Positions 1-5,931 of a stretch of DNA of 10,476 bases are shown piece after piece. The notes below the pieces were generated by a model, which searched no databases, had not been told where the DNA came from, and saw nothing but the letters and a program-made list of their open reading frames with translations. Source of the DNA: CAZYBG01 sp964645155 (GTDB lineage Bacteria > Pseudomonadota > Alphaproteobacteria > Rhodobacterales > Rhodobacteraceae); contig CAZYBG010000101.1 of the NCBI GenBank assembly GCA_964645155.1, positions 1 to 10,476 on the forward strand. Reading direction: 5' to 3'. Made by a program: the position numbers and the translations under genes. The first letter of the stretch is position 1, and every line of letters begins with the position of its first letter.

Positions 1-349
1 CCTGGCCCGACAGCCCGCCGCCCGCCACCGTCGCGGTCACGTCGAACTGGCCTTCGACATTGGCGATCTGGAACGGCTGCTTCAGGATCATCTGCAGCAC
101 CGGCCGCGCGAAGTAGGCGTTCACGTCCTTGCCGTTGACGGTGACCTTGCCCTTGCCGGGCTTGATCCAGACGCGGGCGACCGCGTCCTTGCGCTTGCCG
201 GTGGCATAGGCGCGGCCCTGCGCGTCGCGCACCGGAGCGCGTGCGGGCGCGGCGTCGGCCACGGGCACGGCGCCCGGCGCCGCTCCGGGCGCGGCGCCAC
301 CGCTGACGACCGATTTCAGCTCGTCGAGGGATTTCACTTCGTCGGCCAT
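1..349 (-). CDS. rpsI: 30S ribosomal protein S9 (3' end outside window)
   Basis: Ribosomal protein S9 of the small subunit, whose C-terminal tail reaches towards the P-site tRNA. The window holds the first 116 codons and cuts off the rest; the family here is usually about 160 residues. The first ~45 residues form an Ala/Pro-rich extension starting MADEVKSLDEL, as in alphaproteobacterial S9. The conserved core follows from about residue 48 (YATGKRKDAVARVW) and continues through VNGKDVNAYF to GGGLSGQ, where the window ends. ATG at 349 is chosen because MADE is the usual N-terminus. An in-frame ATG at 355 overlaps the rplM stop as ATGA and would only add Met-Ser. The gap to rplM is 2 nt, so the two genes are co-transcribed and probably translationally coupled. 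Confidence 0.97.
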   Translation of the reverse strand, partial: MADEVKSLDELKSVVSGGAAPGAAPGAVPVADAAPARAPVRDAQGRAYATGKRKDAVARVWIKPGKGKVTVNGKDVNAYFARPVLQMILKQPFQIANVEGQFDVTATVAGGGLSGQ

Positions 350-351
350 GC

Positions 352-816
352 TCATGCGCTCCGGGTGTTCTTGGCGTTCATCGACTTGAGGTCGACGACG
401 GCGGGGCCCTGCGCCTCGTGCGGGTGCTCGGCGCCCGCATAGACGCGCAGGTTGGTCATCAGCTTCCGCGACAGGGTGTTTTTCGGCAGCATCCGCTTCA
501 CCGCCGCCTCGACCACGCGCTCGGGGTGCTTGCCCTCGAGGATCTGCGCCGCGGTGCGGCTCTTGATCCCGCCGGGATGGCCGGTGTGCCAGTGATAGAC
601 CTTGTCGGCCCGCTTGTTGCCGGTCATCTGCACCTTGCCGGCGTTGATGACGATCACGTTGTCGCCGGTATCCATGTGCGGGGTGAAGGTCGGCTTGTGC
701 TTGCCGCGCAGGCGGTTGGCGACGATCGACGCGAGGCGGCCCAGAACGATGCCCTCGGCGTCGATCAGGATCCACTTCTTGTCGATGTCCGCCGGGGTGG
801 CGGAGAAGGTTTTCAT
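352..816 (-). CDS. rplM: 50S ribosomal protein L13
   Basis: Ribosomal protein L13, an early-assembling large-subunit protein that binds 23S rRNA. The full length of 154 residues fits the slightly long alphaproteobacterial form (142 in E. coli). Visible hallmarks are the start MKTFSATPADIDKKW, then WILIDAEGIVLGRLAS (about 15-30), GDNVIVINAGK (about 51-61), the YHWHTGHPGG segment (about 74-83) and AVKRMLPKNTLSR (about 105-117). It is the first gene of the rplM-rpsI operon. The ATG at 816 has an AGGAC-like ribosome binding site a few bases upstream, and a promoter and hairpin lie in front of that. In E. coli L13 represses its own operon; whether that applies here is inference. Confidence 0.99.
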   Translation of the reverse strand: MKTFSATPADIDKKWILIDAEGIVLGRLASIVANRLRGKHKPTFTPHMDTGDNVIVINAGKVQMTGNKRADKVYHWHTGHPGGIKSRTAAQILEGKHPERVVEAAVKRMLPKNTLSRKLMTNLRVYAGAEHPHEAQGPAVVDLKSMNAKNTRSA

Positions 817-847
817 GGCGTTCGGTCCTGACCGTTTGCAAGAGAAA

Positions 848-868
848 CGGGCGGCGCGCGGCCGCCCG
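848..868 (-). terminator. Leader hairpin upstream of rplM (possible attenuator)
   Basis: A perfect 8-bp inverted repeat (848-855 with 861-868, arms CGGGCGGC and GCCGCCCG) with a 5-nt loop lies in the predicted rplM leader. In the minus-strand transcript it is followed by UUUCUCUU, which resembles a weak intrinsic terminator. It could act as an attenuator, or as a structure recognised by L13 or S9. The fold is read directly from the sequence; the function is inference. Confidence 0.4.
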
Positions 869-882
869 GAATCCGATGGCGC

Positions 883-911
883 TGTATCGCCGAAGCCGCG
901 CGGCGGGTCAA
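883..911 (-). promoter_or_regulatory. Putative sigma-70 promoter of rplM-rpsI
   Basis: On the minus strand a TTGACC -35 box (906-911) and a GATACA -10 box (883-888) are separated by exactly 17 bp. The -35 is close to consensus and the -10 is weaker (3 of 6). It would start transcription near 875 and give a leader of about 60 nt before the rplM ATG. Position and orientation suit a strong ribosomal-protein promoter. Confidence 0.55.
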
Positions 912-982
912 GGGTCGGATGGAACCGACTTCATCGCAATATCAGTGTCTTGCAATAACGGTATCATTTTACCCCATACTCC

Positions 983-2362
983 TCACACATCCATCTCGTG
1001 CGGCGGGTCGGCGAGAAGGGCGCGCAGCGTGGCCAGCCCCTCGGCGAAGCGGGCCTCGGGCACGCGGCCGTCGGCAGCGATCCGCACCGCGTTCGGTGCG
1101 TGGCCGTCGACCAGCACGAAATCCTCGACCGGGCGTACCAGAACCCCCCGGTCGCCGGCGGCGCGGACGAAGCCCGAGGTGCGCCATCCCGGCGGCAGGC
1201 GCAGGAGCGCGAACGGCACGTCCTCGCGCCAGGTCAGCGCAAAGCCCGAAAGCGCCGCCGCCATCATCCGCATCCGCGCCGCCATCGCCGCCGCCACCGC
1301 GTCGCGCACCCGGGGGAACTCCGGCGCGCCGATGATCTCGGCGGCCGCGGCAACGATCGGATAGGGCAACCCGAAGGAGTTGTGGCGCGCCGTCAGCCGC
1401 GCCTCGGCGAGCCGCCCCTCCGGCGCGATGGCGAAGCCGATCCTGAACGCGGCCAGGAACGACTTCGAGATCGAGCCGAGATACCAGACCCGCTCGGGCG
1501 CCAGCGCCCGGTAGGTCGGCATCTCCTCGGAGGTGCGGCGATAGCACTCGTCCTCGACGATCTGGAAGTCGCGCGCGCGGGCGAGTGCTGCGATCTCCCG
1601 CCGCCGGGCGAGGCTGGTCTTGACCGTGGTCGGGTTCTGCGCATGCGAGGACGTGGCGAAGACCTGGACGCGGGCCCGGTCGCAGGCGGCGGCGAGCGAC
1701 GCCGGAACCGGCCCCTCGGCATCGGCCTCGACCGTCACCACCTCGGCCCGGACGAGCTTGGCGCCGTGGCGGAAGCCGGGATAGGCCAGCGTCTCGACCG
1801 CGACCGCGGGCGCCGGCCCGCGCAGCACGGTCTGCAGGACGAGGACATAGGCATGCTGCGCGCCATGGGTCAGCACCAGGTCCTCGGCCGTGACGGGGCC
1901 GAGATCCATCCGGCCCATGTCGCGCATCAGCGCCGCGCGAAGCGCCAGCCCCGCCTCGCGGCCGGGATAGTCGAGAAGGTCGCCGACCGGCGCCTCGGCC
2001 GCCCGGCGCAGCGCCCGGCGGATGATCTCGGCCTGGCCGAGATCGGGCAGCCGCGGACGGAGCAGGTCGAGCACGCCGGCATCACCGGGCGCGGCGGCGA
2101 TGGCGGGCGCCGGATGGAGCCGCGCGACGAAGGTGCCGCGGCCGACCTGCGCGTCGAGGATGCCCGCCTCGGTCAGCCGCTGGTAGGCGCGCGCGACGGT
2201 GCCGGGCGTGACCCCAAGGCGGTGCGCCAGTTCGCGCACCGTCGGCAACCGCGATCCCGACCCGAGCCGGCCGTCGGCCACCGCGGCCCGGATGCCCTCG
2301 GACAGCGCCAGATACTTCGCGCCGCGGCCGGTCGGCAGATCGAGATCGGCGATTGTATTCAT
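983..2362 (-). CDS. MocR-family (GntR/aminotransferase-fold) transcriptional regulator
   Basis: A MocR/PdxR/GabR-type regulator: an N-terminal winged-helix GntR domain joined to a fold-type I aminotransferase-like domain that binds PLP and senses an effector. The DNA-binding part covers about residues 14-81, with SRLPTVRELAHRLGVT and GTVARAYQRLTEAGIL as the recognition region and GRGTFV as the wing. The PLP domain runs from about 100 to the end. It has NPTT (about 243), EDECYR (about 270-275), SISKSF with the Schiff-base lysine at about 300, and RIGF at about 307. The length of 459 residues is normal. ATG at 2362 is preferred because GAAAG lies about 6 nt upstream; a GTG at 2365 would add one residue. 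It diverges from a DUF1127 gene, and the shared gap carries repeats like MocR operators. The effector and target are unknown. The PLP lysine is retained, so a residual aminotransferase role cannot be excluded. Confidence 0.93.
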   Translation of the reverse strand: MNTIADLDLPTGRGAKYLALSEGIRAAVADGRLGSGSRLPTVRELAHRLGVTPGTVARAYQRLTEAGILDAQVGRGTFVARLHPAPAIAAAPGDAGVLDLLRPRLPDLGQAEIIRRALRRAAEAPVGDLLDYPGREAGLALRAALMRDMGRMDLGPVTAEDLVLTHGAQHAYVLVLQTVLRGPAPAVAVETLAYPGFRHGAKLVRAEVVTVEADAEGPVPASLAAACDRARVQVFATSSHAQNPTTVKTSLARRREIAALARARDFQIVEDECYRRTSEEMPTYRALAPERVWYLGSISKSFLAAFRIGFAIAPEGRLAEARLTARHNSFGLPYPIVAAAAEIIGAPEFPRVRDAVAAAMAARMRMMAAALSGFALTWREDVPFALLRLPPGWRTSGFVRAAGDRGVLVRPVEDFVLVDGHAPNAVRIAADGRVPEARFAEGLATLRALLADPPHEMDV

Positions 2363-2393
2363 CACAATCTTTCACTTCAACGCTGCAGACCAG

Positions 2394-2441
2394 TATTGTA
2401 TCTATTCAGTCTAGAGAGATTCCGATATTGTATCAATACAG
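2394..2441. promoter_or_regulatory. Paired direct repeats, likely MocR operator
   Basis: Two copies of TATTGTATC(T/A)AT(T/A)CAG lie at 2394-2409 and 2426-2441, 32 bp apart start to start, which is about three helical turns on one DNA face. The second copy is also a near-perfect palindrome, TATTG-TAT-CAATA (2426-2438). A partial third copy, ATTGTAT, is at 2352-2358. MocR regulators such as GabR and PdxR bind paired direct repeats in divergent promoter regions, so this is the expected binding place for the regulator next door. The gap is AT-rich against a GC-rich background, as a conserved control region would be. Confidence 0.6.
2408..2436 (-). promoter_or_regulatory. Putative promoter of the mocR gene
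   Basis: On the minus strand, TTGATA (2431-2436) and TAGACT (2408-2413) are separated by 17 bp, giving a reasonable sigma-70 promoter for mocR. One repeat copy covers the -35 box and the other lies at the expected transcription start near 2401. A regulator bound to both would block this promoter, which fits autorepression. Confidence 0.45.
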
Positions 2442-2453
2442 AAGGCCGATCCG

Positions 2454-2681
2454 ATGCGCCGCCGCGACAGCCTCGCCCATGCCGGCCCCTACCGGGGTTT
2501 CCTGCCCCGCCTGCCGGTCGAACGCGCCCCGAACGGGCTGCTCGCCATCCTGCTGGAATGGGACGGGCGCTGGCGGATGCGCCGCAGCCTAGAGCGTCTC
2601 GACGACCACCTGCTGCGCGACATCGGCCTGACCCGCGCCGAGGCGCTGGACGAGGCCGCCCGGCCGTTCTGGTGCGACTGA
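2454..2681 (+). CDS. Small DUF1127 domain protein
   Basis: A 75-residue protein with a C-terminal DUF1127 (YjiS-like) domain at about residues 37-74, recognised by LDDHLLRDIGLTRAEALDEAARPFW. The N-terminal third is basic (MRRRDS, several Arg) and shows no recognisable domain. The start is secure: AGAAGG at 2440-2445 lies 8 nt before the ATG. DUF1127 proteins are small Arg-rich regulators, and in Rhodobacter sphaeroides one member (CcaF1) has been reported to bind RNA. A similar role here is inference. The gene is divergent from a MocR regulator across an 88-91 bp gap with paired repeats and is therefore its probable target. A hairpin follows 40 bp after the stop. Confidence 0.9.
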   Translation: MRRRDSLAHAGPYRGFLPRLPVERAPNGLLAILLEWDGRWRMRRSLERLDDHLLRDIGLTRAEALDEAARPFWCD

Positions 2682-2720
2682 CCGCGCCGCCCCGCAGAGC
2701 CCCTTCCCGGACCTCTTCCC

Positions 2721-2741
2721 GGCCGGGCCTCGTGCCCGGCC
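2721..2741 (+). terminator. Hairpin terminator after the DUF1127 gene
   Basis: A perfect 8-bp inverted repeat, GGCCGGGC (2721-2728) and GCCCGGCC (2734-2741), with a CTCGT loop is followed on the plus strand by ACTCCTTTC. It sits between two convergent genes. The T-tract is weak, so termination is probable but not certain. The minus-strand side has no T-run. Confidence 0.5.
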
Positions 2742-2754
2742 ACTCCTTTCGGCA

Positions 2755-3165
2755 CTACCGCCGCGGCGGGATCGAGTAGGTCAGGCTCGCCCGCGCGACC
2801 GGGTCGGCGCTGCCGTCGGCGAAGACCAGGACGTCGCCGACCGCGAGGCTGCGCCCCAGCTTGAGAAGCCGCGCCTCGGCCAGAAGGTCGCGGCCCGCCG
2901 CGGGCTTGCGCAGGAAGTCGATCGAACAGTTCGTCGTCACGGCCAGCGCGACCGGCCCGATCCGGCTCAGCACCAGAAGGTAGACCGCCACGTCGGCCAG
3001 CGCGAAGATCGACGGCCCCGAGACCGTGCCGCCGGGCCGCAGGTGCCGCTCGGCGACCCGCAGGCGGACCCGGATGCGGTCGTCGCCGACATCCTCGACG
3101 TCGAAGTCGGCGCGCACCTGCGGGAATTCCCGCGCGAGGAACGCCGTGAGTTCGTCGGCCGTCAT
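2755..3165 (-). CDS. PaaI-family hotdog-fold thioesterase
   Basis: A 136-residue single hotdog-domain protein of the PaaI/YbgC-like acyl-CoA thioesterase type, which would hydrolyse acyl- or aryl-CoA thioesters in the cytoplasm. The central helix motif HLRPGGTVSGPSIFALAD (about 41-58) corresponds to the family's active-site region, with Asp58 the likely catalytic acid. VTTNCSIDFLRKP (about 77-89) is the typical following strand. The usual HGG before the helix is replaced by VSGP, so the substrate class is uncertain. The reading frame stays open far upstream, but that part is antisense to the next gene. ATG at 3165, with a purine-rich GGGGGGAAGGG just before it, gives the family length. It diverges from a crotonase-fold gene 57 bp away, which suggests shared CoA-ester metabolism. 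Confidence 0.88.
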   Translation of the reverse strand: MTADELTAFLAREFPQVRADFDVEDVGDDRIRVRLRVAERHLRPGGTVSGPSIFALADVAVYLLVLSRIGPVALAVTTNCSIDFLRKPAAGRDLLAEARLLKLGRSLAVGDVLVFADGSADPVARASLTYSIPPRR

Positions 3166-3208
3166 CCCTTCCCCCCTCAACCGCCACGCCGTAAGCTCGC
3201 CCGAAACC

Positions 3209-3215
3209 GGGAGGG
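3209..3215 (+). promoter_or_regulatory. Ribosome binding site that fixes the GTG start of the crotonase gene
   Basis: GGGAGGG at 3209-3215 lies 7 nt before GTG at 3223. No in-frame ATG lies nearby that would keep the conserved N-terminal strand, so this site decides the start. Confidence 0.7.
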
Positions 3216-3222
3216 CTGACAA

Positions 3223-4011
3223 GTGAGCGGGATCCTGCTGCGCGAGGATGACGGCGCGATCGCCACCCTGACGCTGAACCGGCCGGAGGCGCTGAACGCG
3301 CTTTCCGACGCGCTGCTCGCCGAACTCCGCGCTGCCTTCGCCGCGATCGAGGACGACCGGTCGATCAGGGCGGTGATCCTCAGGGGCGCCGGCAAGGCCT
3401 TCTGCGCCGGCCACGACCTGCGCGAGATGCAGGCCGGCCGGCAGGCCGAGGACCGCGGCCGCGCCTATTTCGCCGACCTCTTCGCGCGATGCGCCGAGGT
3501 GATGCTCGCCATCCCGCGCCTGCCGCAGCCGGTCATTGCCGAGGTGCACGGCATCGCCACGGCCGCGGGCTGCCAGCTTGTCGCCTCGTGCGACATGGCG
3601 GTCGCGGCCGAGGGCACGCGGTTCGGCGTGAACGGCGTCAATATCGGCCTGTTCTGCTCGACGCCGATGGTTGCGCTGACCCGCAATGTCCCGCGCAAGC
3701 AGGCGTTCGAGATGCTGGCCACCGGCGCCTTCGTCGATGCCGCACGGGCCGAGGCGATGGGCCTCGTCAACCGCGTGGTGGCGCCCGACCGGCTGGCCGA
3801 GGCGACCCGCGCCCTTGCCGCAACCGTCGCCGGCAAGCTCGGCGCGGCGGTGAAGATCGGCAAGCGGACGTTCTATGCGCAGGCCGAACTGCCGATCGCG
3901 GCGGCCTACGACCATGCGGCGGCGGCGATGGTCGAGAACATGCTCTGGCGCGATACCGAGGAAGGCATCCAGGCGTTCCTCGAAAAGCGCCCGCCCGACT
4001 GGCCGGACTGA
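3223..4011 (+). CDS. Enoyl-CoA hydratase/isomerase family protein, ECHDC3-like
   Basis: A crotonase-fold protein of 262 residues, a normal length. TLTLNRPEALNALSDALL (about 16-33) and the first oxyanion-hole segment AFCAGHDLREM (about 59-69) are clear, as is the second, GIATAAGCQLVASCDMA (about 110-126). CoA-ester binding is therefore likely. Both acid residues of classical enoyl-CoA hydratase are absent: the Glu144 position (rat numbering) is Gln118 and the Glu164 position is Gly138. GLFCSTPMVALTRNVPRKQAFEML (about 142-164) and the end AFLEKRPPDWPD resemble the ECHDC3 subgroup, whose reaction is not established. Hydration of enoyl-CoA is thus doubtful. GTG start with a strong ribosome binding site. 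Divergent from a thioesterase gene; both may serve disposal or remodelling of CoA esters (inference). Confidence 0.9.
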   Translation: MSGILLREDDGAIATLTLNRPEALNALSDALLAELRAAFAAIEDDRSIRAVILRGAGKAFCAGHDLREMQAGRQAEDRGRAYFADLFARCAEVMLAIPRLPQPVIAEVHGIATAAGCQLVASCDMAVAAEGTRFGVNGVNIGLFCSTPMVALTRNVPRKQAFEMLATGAFVDAARAEAMGLVNRVVAPDRLAEATRALAATVAGKLGAAVKIGKRTFYAQAELPIAAAYDHAAAAMVENMLWRDTEEGIQAFLEKRPPDWPD

Positions 4012-4013
4012 GT

Positions 4014-4052
4014 GACTGGCCCGGCCGACTGGCCCGGCCGACTGGCCCGGCT
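4014..4052 (+). repeat. Three tandem 13-bp repeats
   Basis: GACTGGCCCGGCC is repeated at 4014-4026, 4027-4039 and 4040-4052, the last copy with one change (final T). The array begins 2 nt after the crotonase stop codon, and the end of that gene already holds a related GACTGGCCGGAC. It fills the gap to the convergent gene at 4069. The GGCC/GGCC pairs could form small hairpins, but there is no T-tract. Confidence 0.85.
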
Positions 4053-4068
4053 GACCCCGCCGTGCCGC

Positions 4069-4326
4069 TCAGGCGGCCGAGACGAACTTGTTGAACCGGC
4101 TTTCCTGGCCCTCGGCGGTATGGTCCTGGTAGACGAATTCGAGGCCGCGGTCGTCGAAGACCGCGAAGAACTCGTCCCACTCCATCGGCTCCAGCGCAGC
4201 CTCGGGCTCGCCGAAGTCGAGCCTCAGGATGCCGCCGTCGCCGGTGCCGGTCACGCGCGCCGGGCGGCCGCCGCGGGCCTCGGCCCAGTTGCGGATCGTG
4301 TCGTGGTCGGTGGTAGACTTCGTCAT
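4069..4326 (-). CDS. Small conserved acidic protein of unknown function
   Basis: An 85-residue soluble protein with no signal peptide or membrane segment. Its shape resembles a small family I recognise from proteobacterial genomes, sometimes misnamed 1,4-alpha-glucan branching enzyme: TTDHDTIRNWAEARGGRPA at the start, a GTGDGGILRLDFGE strand in the middle, then EPMEWDEFFAVFDDRGLEFVYQD and an SRFNKFV end. No function is established, and I see nothing enzymatic. The ATG at 4326 has a strong AGGAGGG ribosome binding site 7 nt upstream (4334-4340). It follows der on the same strand after 86 bp, so it may be the last gene of the yfgM-bamB-der cluster, or have its own promoter. It is convergent with the crotonase gene. 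Confidence 0.85.
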   Translation of the reverse strand: MTKSTTDHDTIRNWAEARGGRPARVTGTGDGGILRLDFGEPEAALEPMEWDEFFAVFDDRGLEFVYQDHTAEGQESRFNKFVSAA

Positions 4327-4344
4327 CGGCAGACCCTCCTGCCG
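4327..4344 (-). promoter_or_regulatory. Hairpin holding the ribosome binding site of the 85-residue gene
   Basis: CGGCAG (4327-4332) and CTGCCG (4339-4344) form a perfect 6-bp stem directly before the ATG. The AGGAGGG ribosome binding site (4334-4340) occupies the 6-nt loop and the edge of one arm. Folding could display or partly hide the site. This is visible structure; regulation is inference. Confidence 0.4.
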
Positions 4345-4412
4345 GGCCAACCGCGGCGCGGCGCGGATGTTCCCCGTCCCGCTTCCCGTCCTGCCTCCCG
4401 GGGCGCGCGGGG

Positions 4413-5882
4413 TCACGGATCGTGGCGGCCGCGGCGGTGCTTGGTCAGCGCCGTGGGCGGCGCCGGCTTCCTGCCGCGGAACGGGTTCTTGTCGGCCTGG
4501 CTCCGCAGCGTCAGCCGGATCGGCGTGCCCGGCAGCGCGAAGCTCTCGCGCAGGCCGTTCACCAGATAGCGGCGATAGGCGTCGGGCAGCGCCTCGGGCG
4601 CCGAGCACATCACCACGAAGCCGGGCGGCCGGCTTTTCACCTGCGTCATGTAGCGCAGCCGGATCCGCCGGCCGCCCGGCGCCGGCGGCGGATGCGCCTC
4701 GGTCGCGGCGCCAAGCCAGCGGTTCAGCGCCGCCGTCGGCACCCGCCGGTTCCAGACCGCATGCGCCGCCACCACCGCCTCGCGGAGCCGGTCGAGCCCG
4801 CGGCCCGTCTTCGCTGACACGGTGACGAGCGGCGCGCCCTTCAGCTGCGGCAGCAGCCGCTCGAAGCGCTCGAGCAGGTCCTTGAGCTTCTTCTGCTTCT
4901 CGTCCTCCAGATCCCACTTGTTGACGGCGACGACGACCGCCCGCCCCTCGCGTTCGGCGAGGTCGGCGATCCGCAGGTCCTGCGTCTCGAACGGTACCCC
5001 GGCATCCAGGAGGATGACGACGACCTCGGCGAACTTCACCGCCCGCAGGCCGTCGGCGACCGACAGCTTCTCGAGCTTGTCCTGCACCTTGGCCTTCTTG
5101 CGCATCCCCGCGGTGTCGAAGATGCGCACCGGCACGCCGCCCCAGTCGGCGGCGACCGAGATCGCGTCGCGGGTGATGCCGGCCTCCGGCCCGGTCAGCA
5201 TCCGCTCCTCGCCGAGGATCGCGTTGACCAGCGTCGACTTGCCCGCGTTCGGCCGGCCGACGATCGCGATCTGCAGCGGCCGGGCCCGGGTCGGGGCGAA
5301 GGCGGACGCGCTCTCGCCGTCGCCGTCGACGTCGACCTCGGTCTCCGGCGCCTCGGCCGCATGTTCGGCAGCGGCGCGTTCGGCAAAGGCGTCAGCCAGC
5401 GGCGCCAGCGCGCCGTAGAGGTCCTCCATCCCCTCGCCGTGCTCGGCCGAGAGGCGGATCGGCTCGCCCAGGCCCAGCCGGAACGCCTCGATCGCGCCGG
5501 CCTCGCCCGCCTGCCCTTCGGCCTTGTTCGCCGCGACGATGACGCGGGCGTTCTTCTTCCGCAGGATGCCGGCGAAGACCTCGTCGGTCGGCGTCACGCC
5601 GGCGCGGGCGTCGATCACGAACAGGCAGATGTCGGCGGCCGCGACCGCACGCTCGGTCAGCCGGCGCATCCGCCCCGGCAGGCTGTCGTCGGTCGCCTCC
5701 TCGAGGCCGGCGGTGTCGATCACGGTGAACCGCAGGTCGCCAAGCCGCGCCTGCCCCTCGCGCAGGTCGCGCGTCACGCCGGGCCGGTCGTCAACCAGCG
5801 CCAGCCGCCTGCCGACCAGGCGGTTGAACAGCGTCGACTTGCCCACGTTGGGCCGCCCGACGATGGCGAGGGTGAAGCTCAT
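4413..5882 (-). CDS. der: Ribosome biogenesis GTPase Der (EngA)
   Basis: Der, an essential GTPase with two tandem G domains that acts in maturation of the 50S subunit. At 489 residues it is of usual length. G domain 1 has the P-loop GRPNVGKS (9-16), PGVTRD (34-39), DTAGL (56-60) and NKAE (119-122), a common variant of NKxD. An acidic linker of about 35 residues (about 167-201) follows. G domain 2 has GRPNAGKS (209-216), GITRD (235-239), DTAGM (256-260), NKWD (321-324) and SAK (356-358). The C-terminal KH-like domain (about 380-465) includes RYMTQVKSRPPGFVVMCS. The basic tail NPFRGRKPAPP ending KHRRGRHDP is typical. ATG at 5882 gives the standard MSFTLAIVGRPNVGK start. It follows bamB by 49 bp, the arrangement known from E. 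coli and many proteobacteria. Confidence 0.98.
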   Translation of the reverse strand: MSFTLAIVGRPNVGKSTLFNRLVGRRLALVDDRPGVTRDLREGQARLGDLRFTVIDTAGLEEATDDSLPGRMRRLTERAVAAADICLFVIDARAGVTPTDEVFAGILRKKNARVIVAANKAEGQAGEAGAIEAFRLGLGEPIRLSAEHGEGMEDLYGALAPLADAFAERAAAEHAAEAPETEVDVDGDGESASAFAPTRARPLQIAIVGRPNAGKSTLVNAILGEERMLTGPEAGITRDAISVAADWGGVPVRIFDTAGMRKKAKVQDKLEKLSVADGLRAVKFAEVVVILLDAGVPFETQDLRIADLAEREGRAVVVAVNKWDLEDEKQKKLKDLLERFERLLPQLKGAPLVTVSAKTGRGLDRLREAVVAAHAVWNRRVPTAALNRWLGAATEAHPPPAPGGRRIRLRYMTQVKSRPPGFVVMCSAPEALPDAYRRYLVNGLRESFALPGTPIRLTLRSQADKNPFRGRKPAPPTALTKHRRGRHDP

Positions 5883-5931
5883 GGACCAGCCGTTCCGTGC
5901 CGAAAGTCCGCCGACTTACACGCTTTCGCCG

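Noticed and set aside
960..973. GGTA...TACC hairpin after mocR as a terminator
   Set aside because: The stem has only 4 bp and lacks a downstream T-run on the minus strand.
998..2779. 593-codon open frame on the plus strand opposite mocR
   Set aside because: It is the mirror of a well-supported gene in GC-rich DNA, has an Arg/Gly/Ala composition without any domain, and also runs through the operator region and over the DUF1127 gene in another frame.
3166..3915. Upstream extension of the thioesterase frame by 250 codons
   Set aside because: It is antisense to the crotonase gene. Starting at 3165 gives the normal length of a single hotdog domain.
4345..4412. Purine-rich near-repeats (GGACGGGAAG, GGACGGGGAA) between der and the 85-residue gene
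   Set aside because: Two short imperfect copies in GC-rich DNA, with no promoter spacing or other context to give them meaning.
5904..5917. AAGTC-CGCC-GACTT hairpin in the bamB-der gap
   Set aside because: A 5-bp stem without a T-tract or conserved position is expected by chance, and there is no sign of a terminator between these cluster genes.
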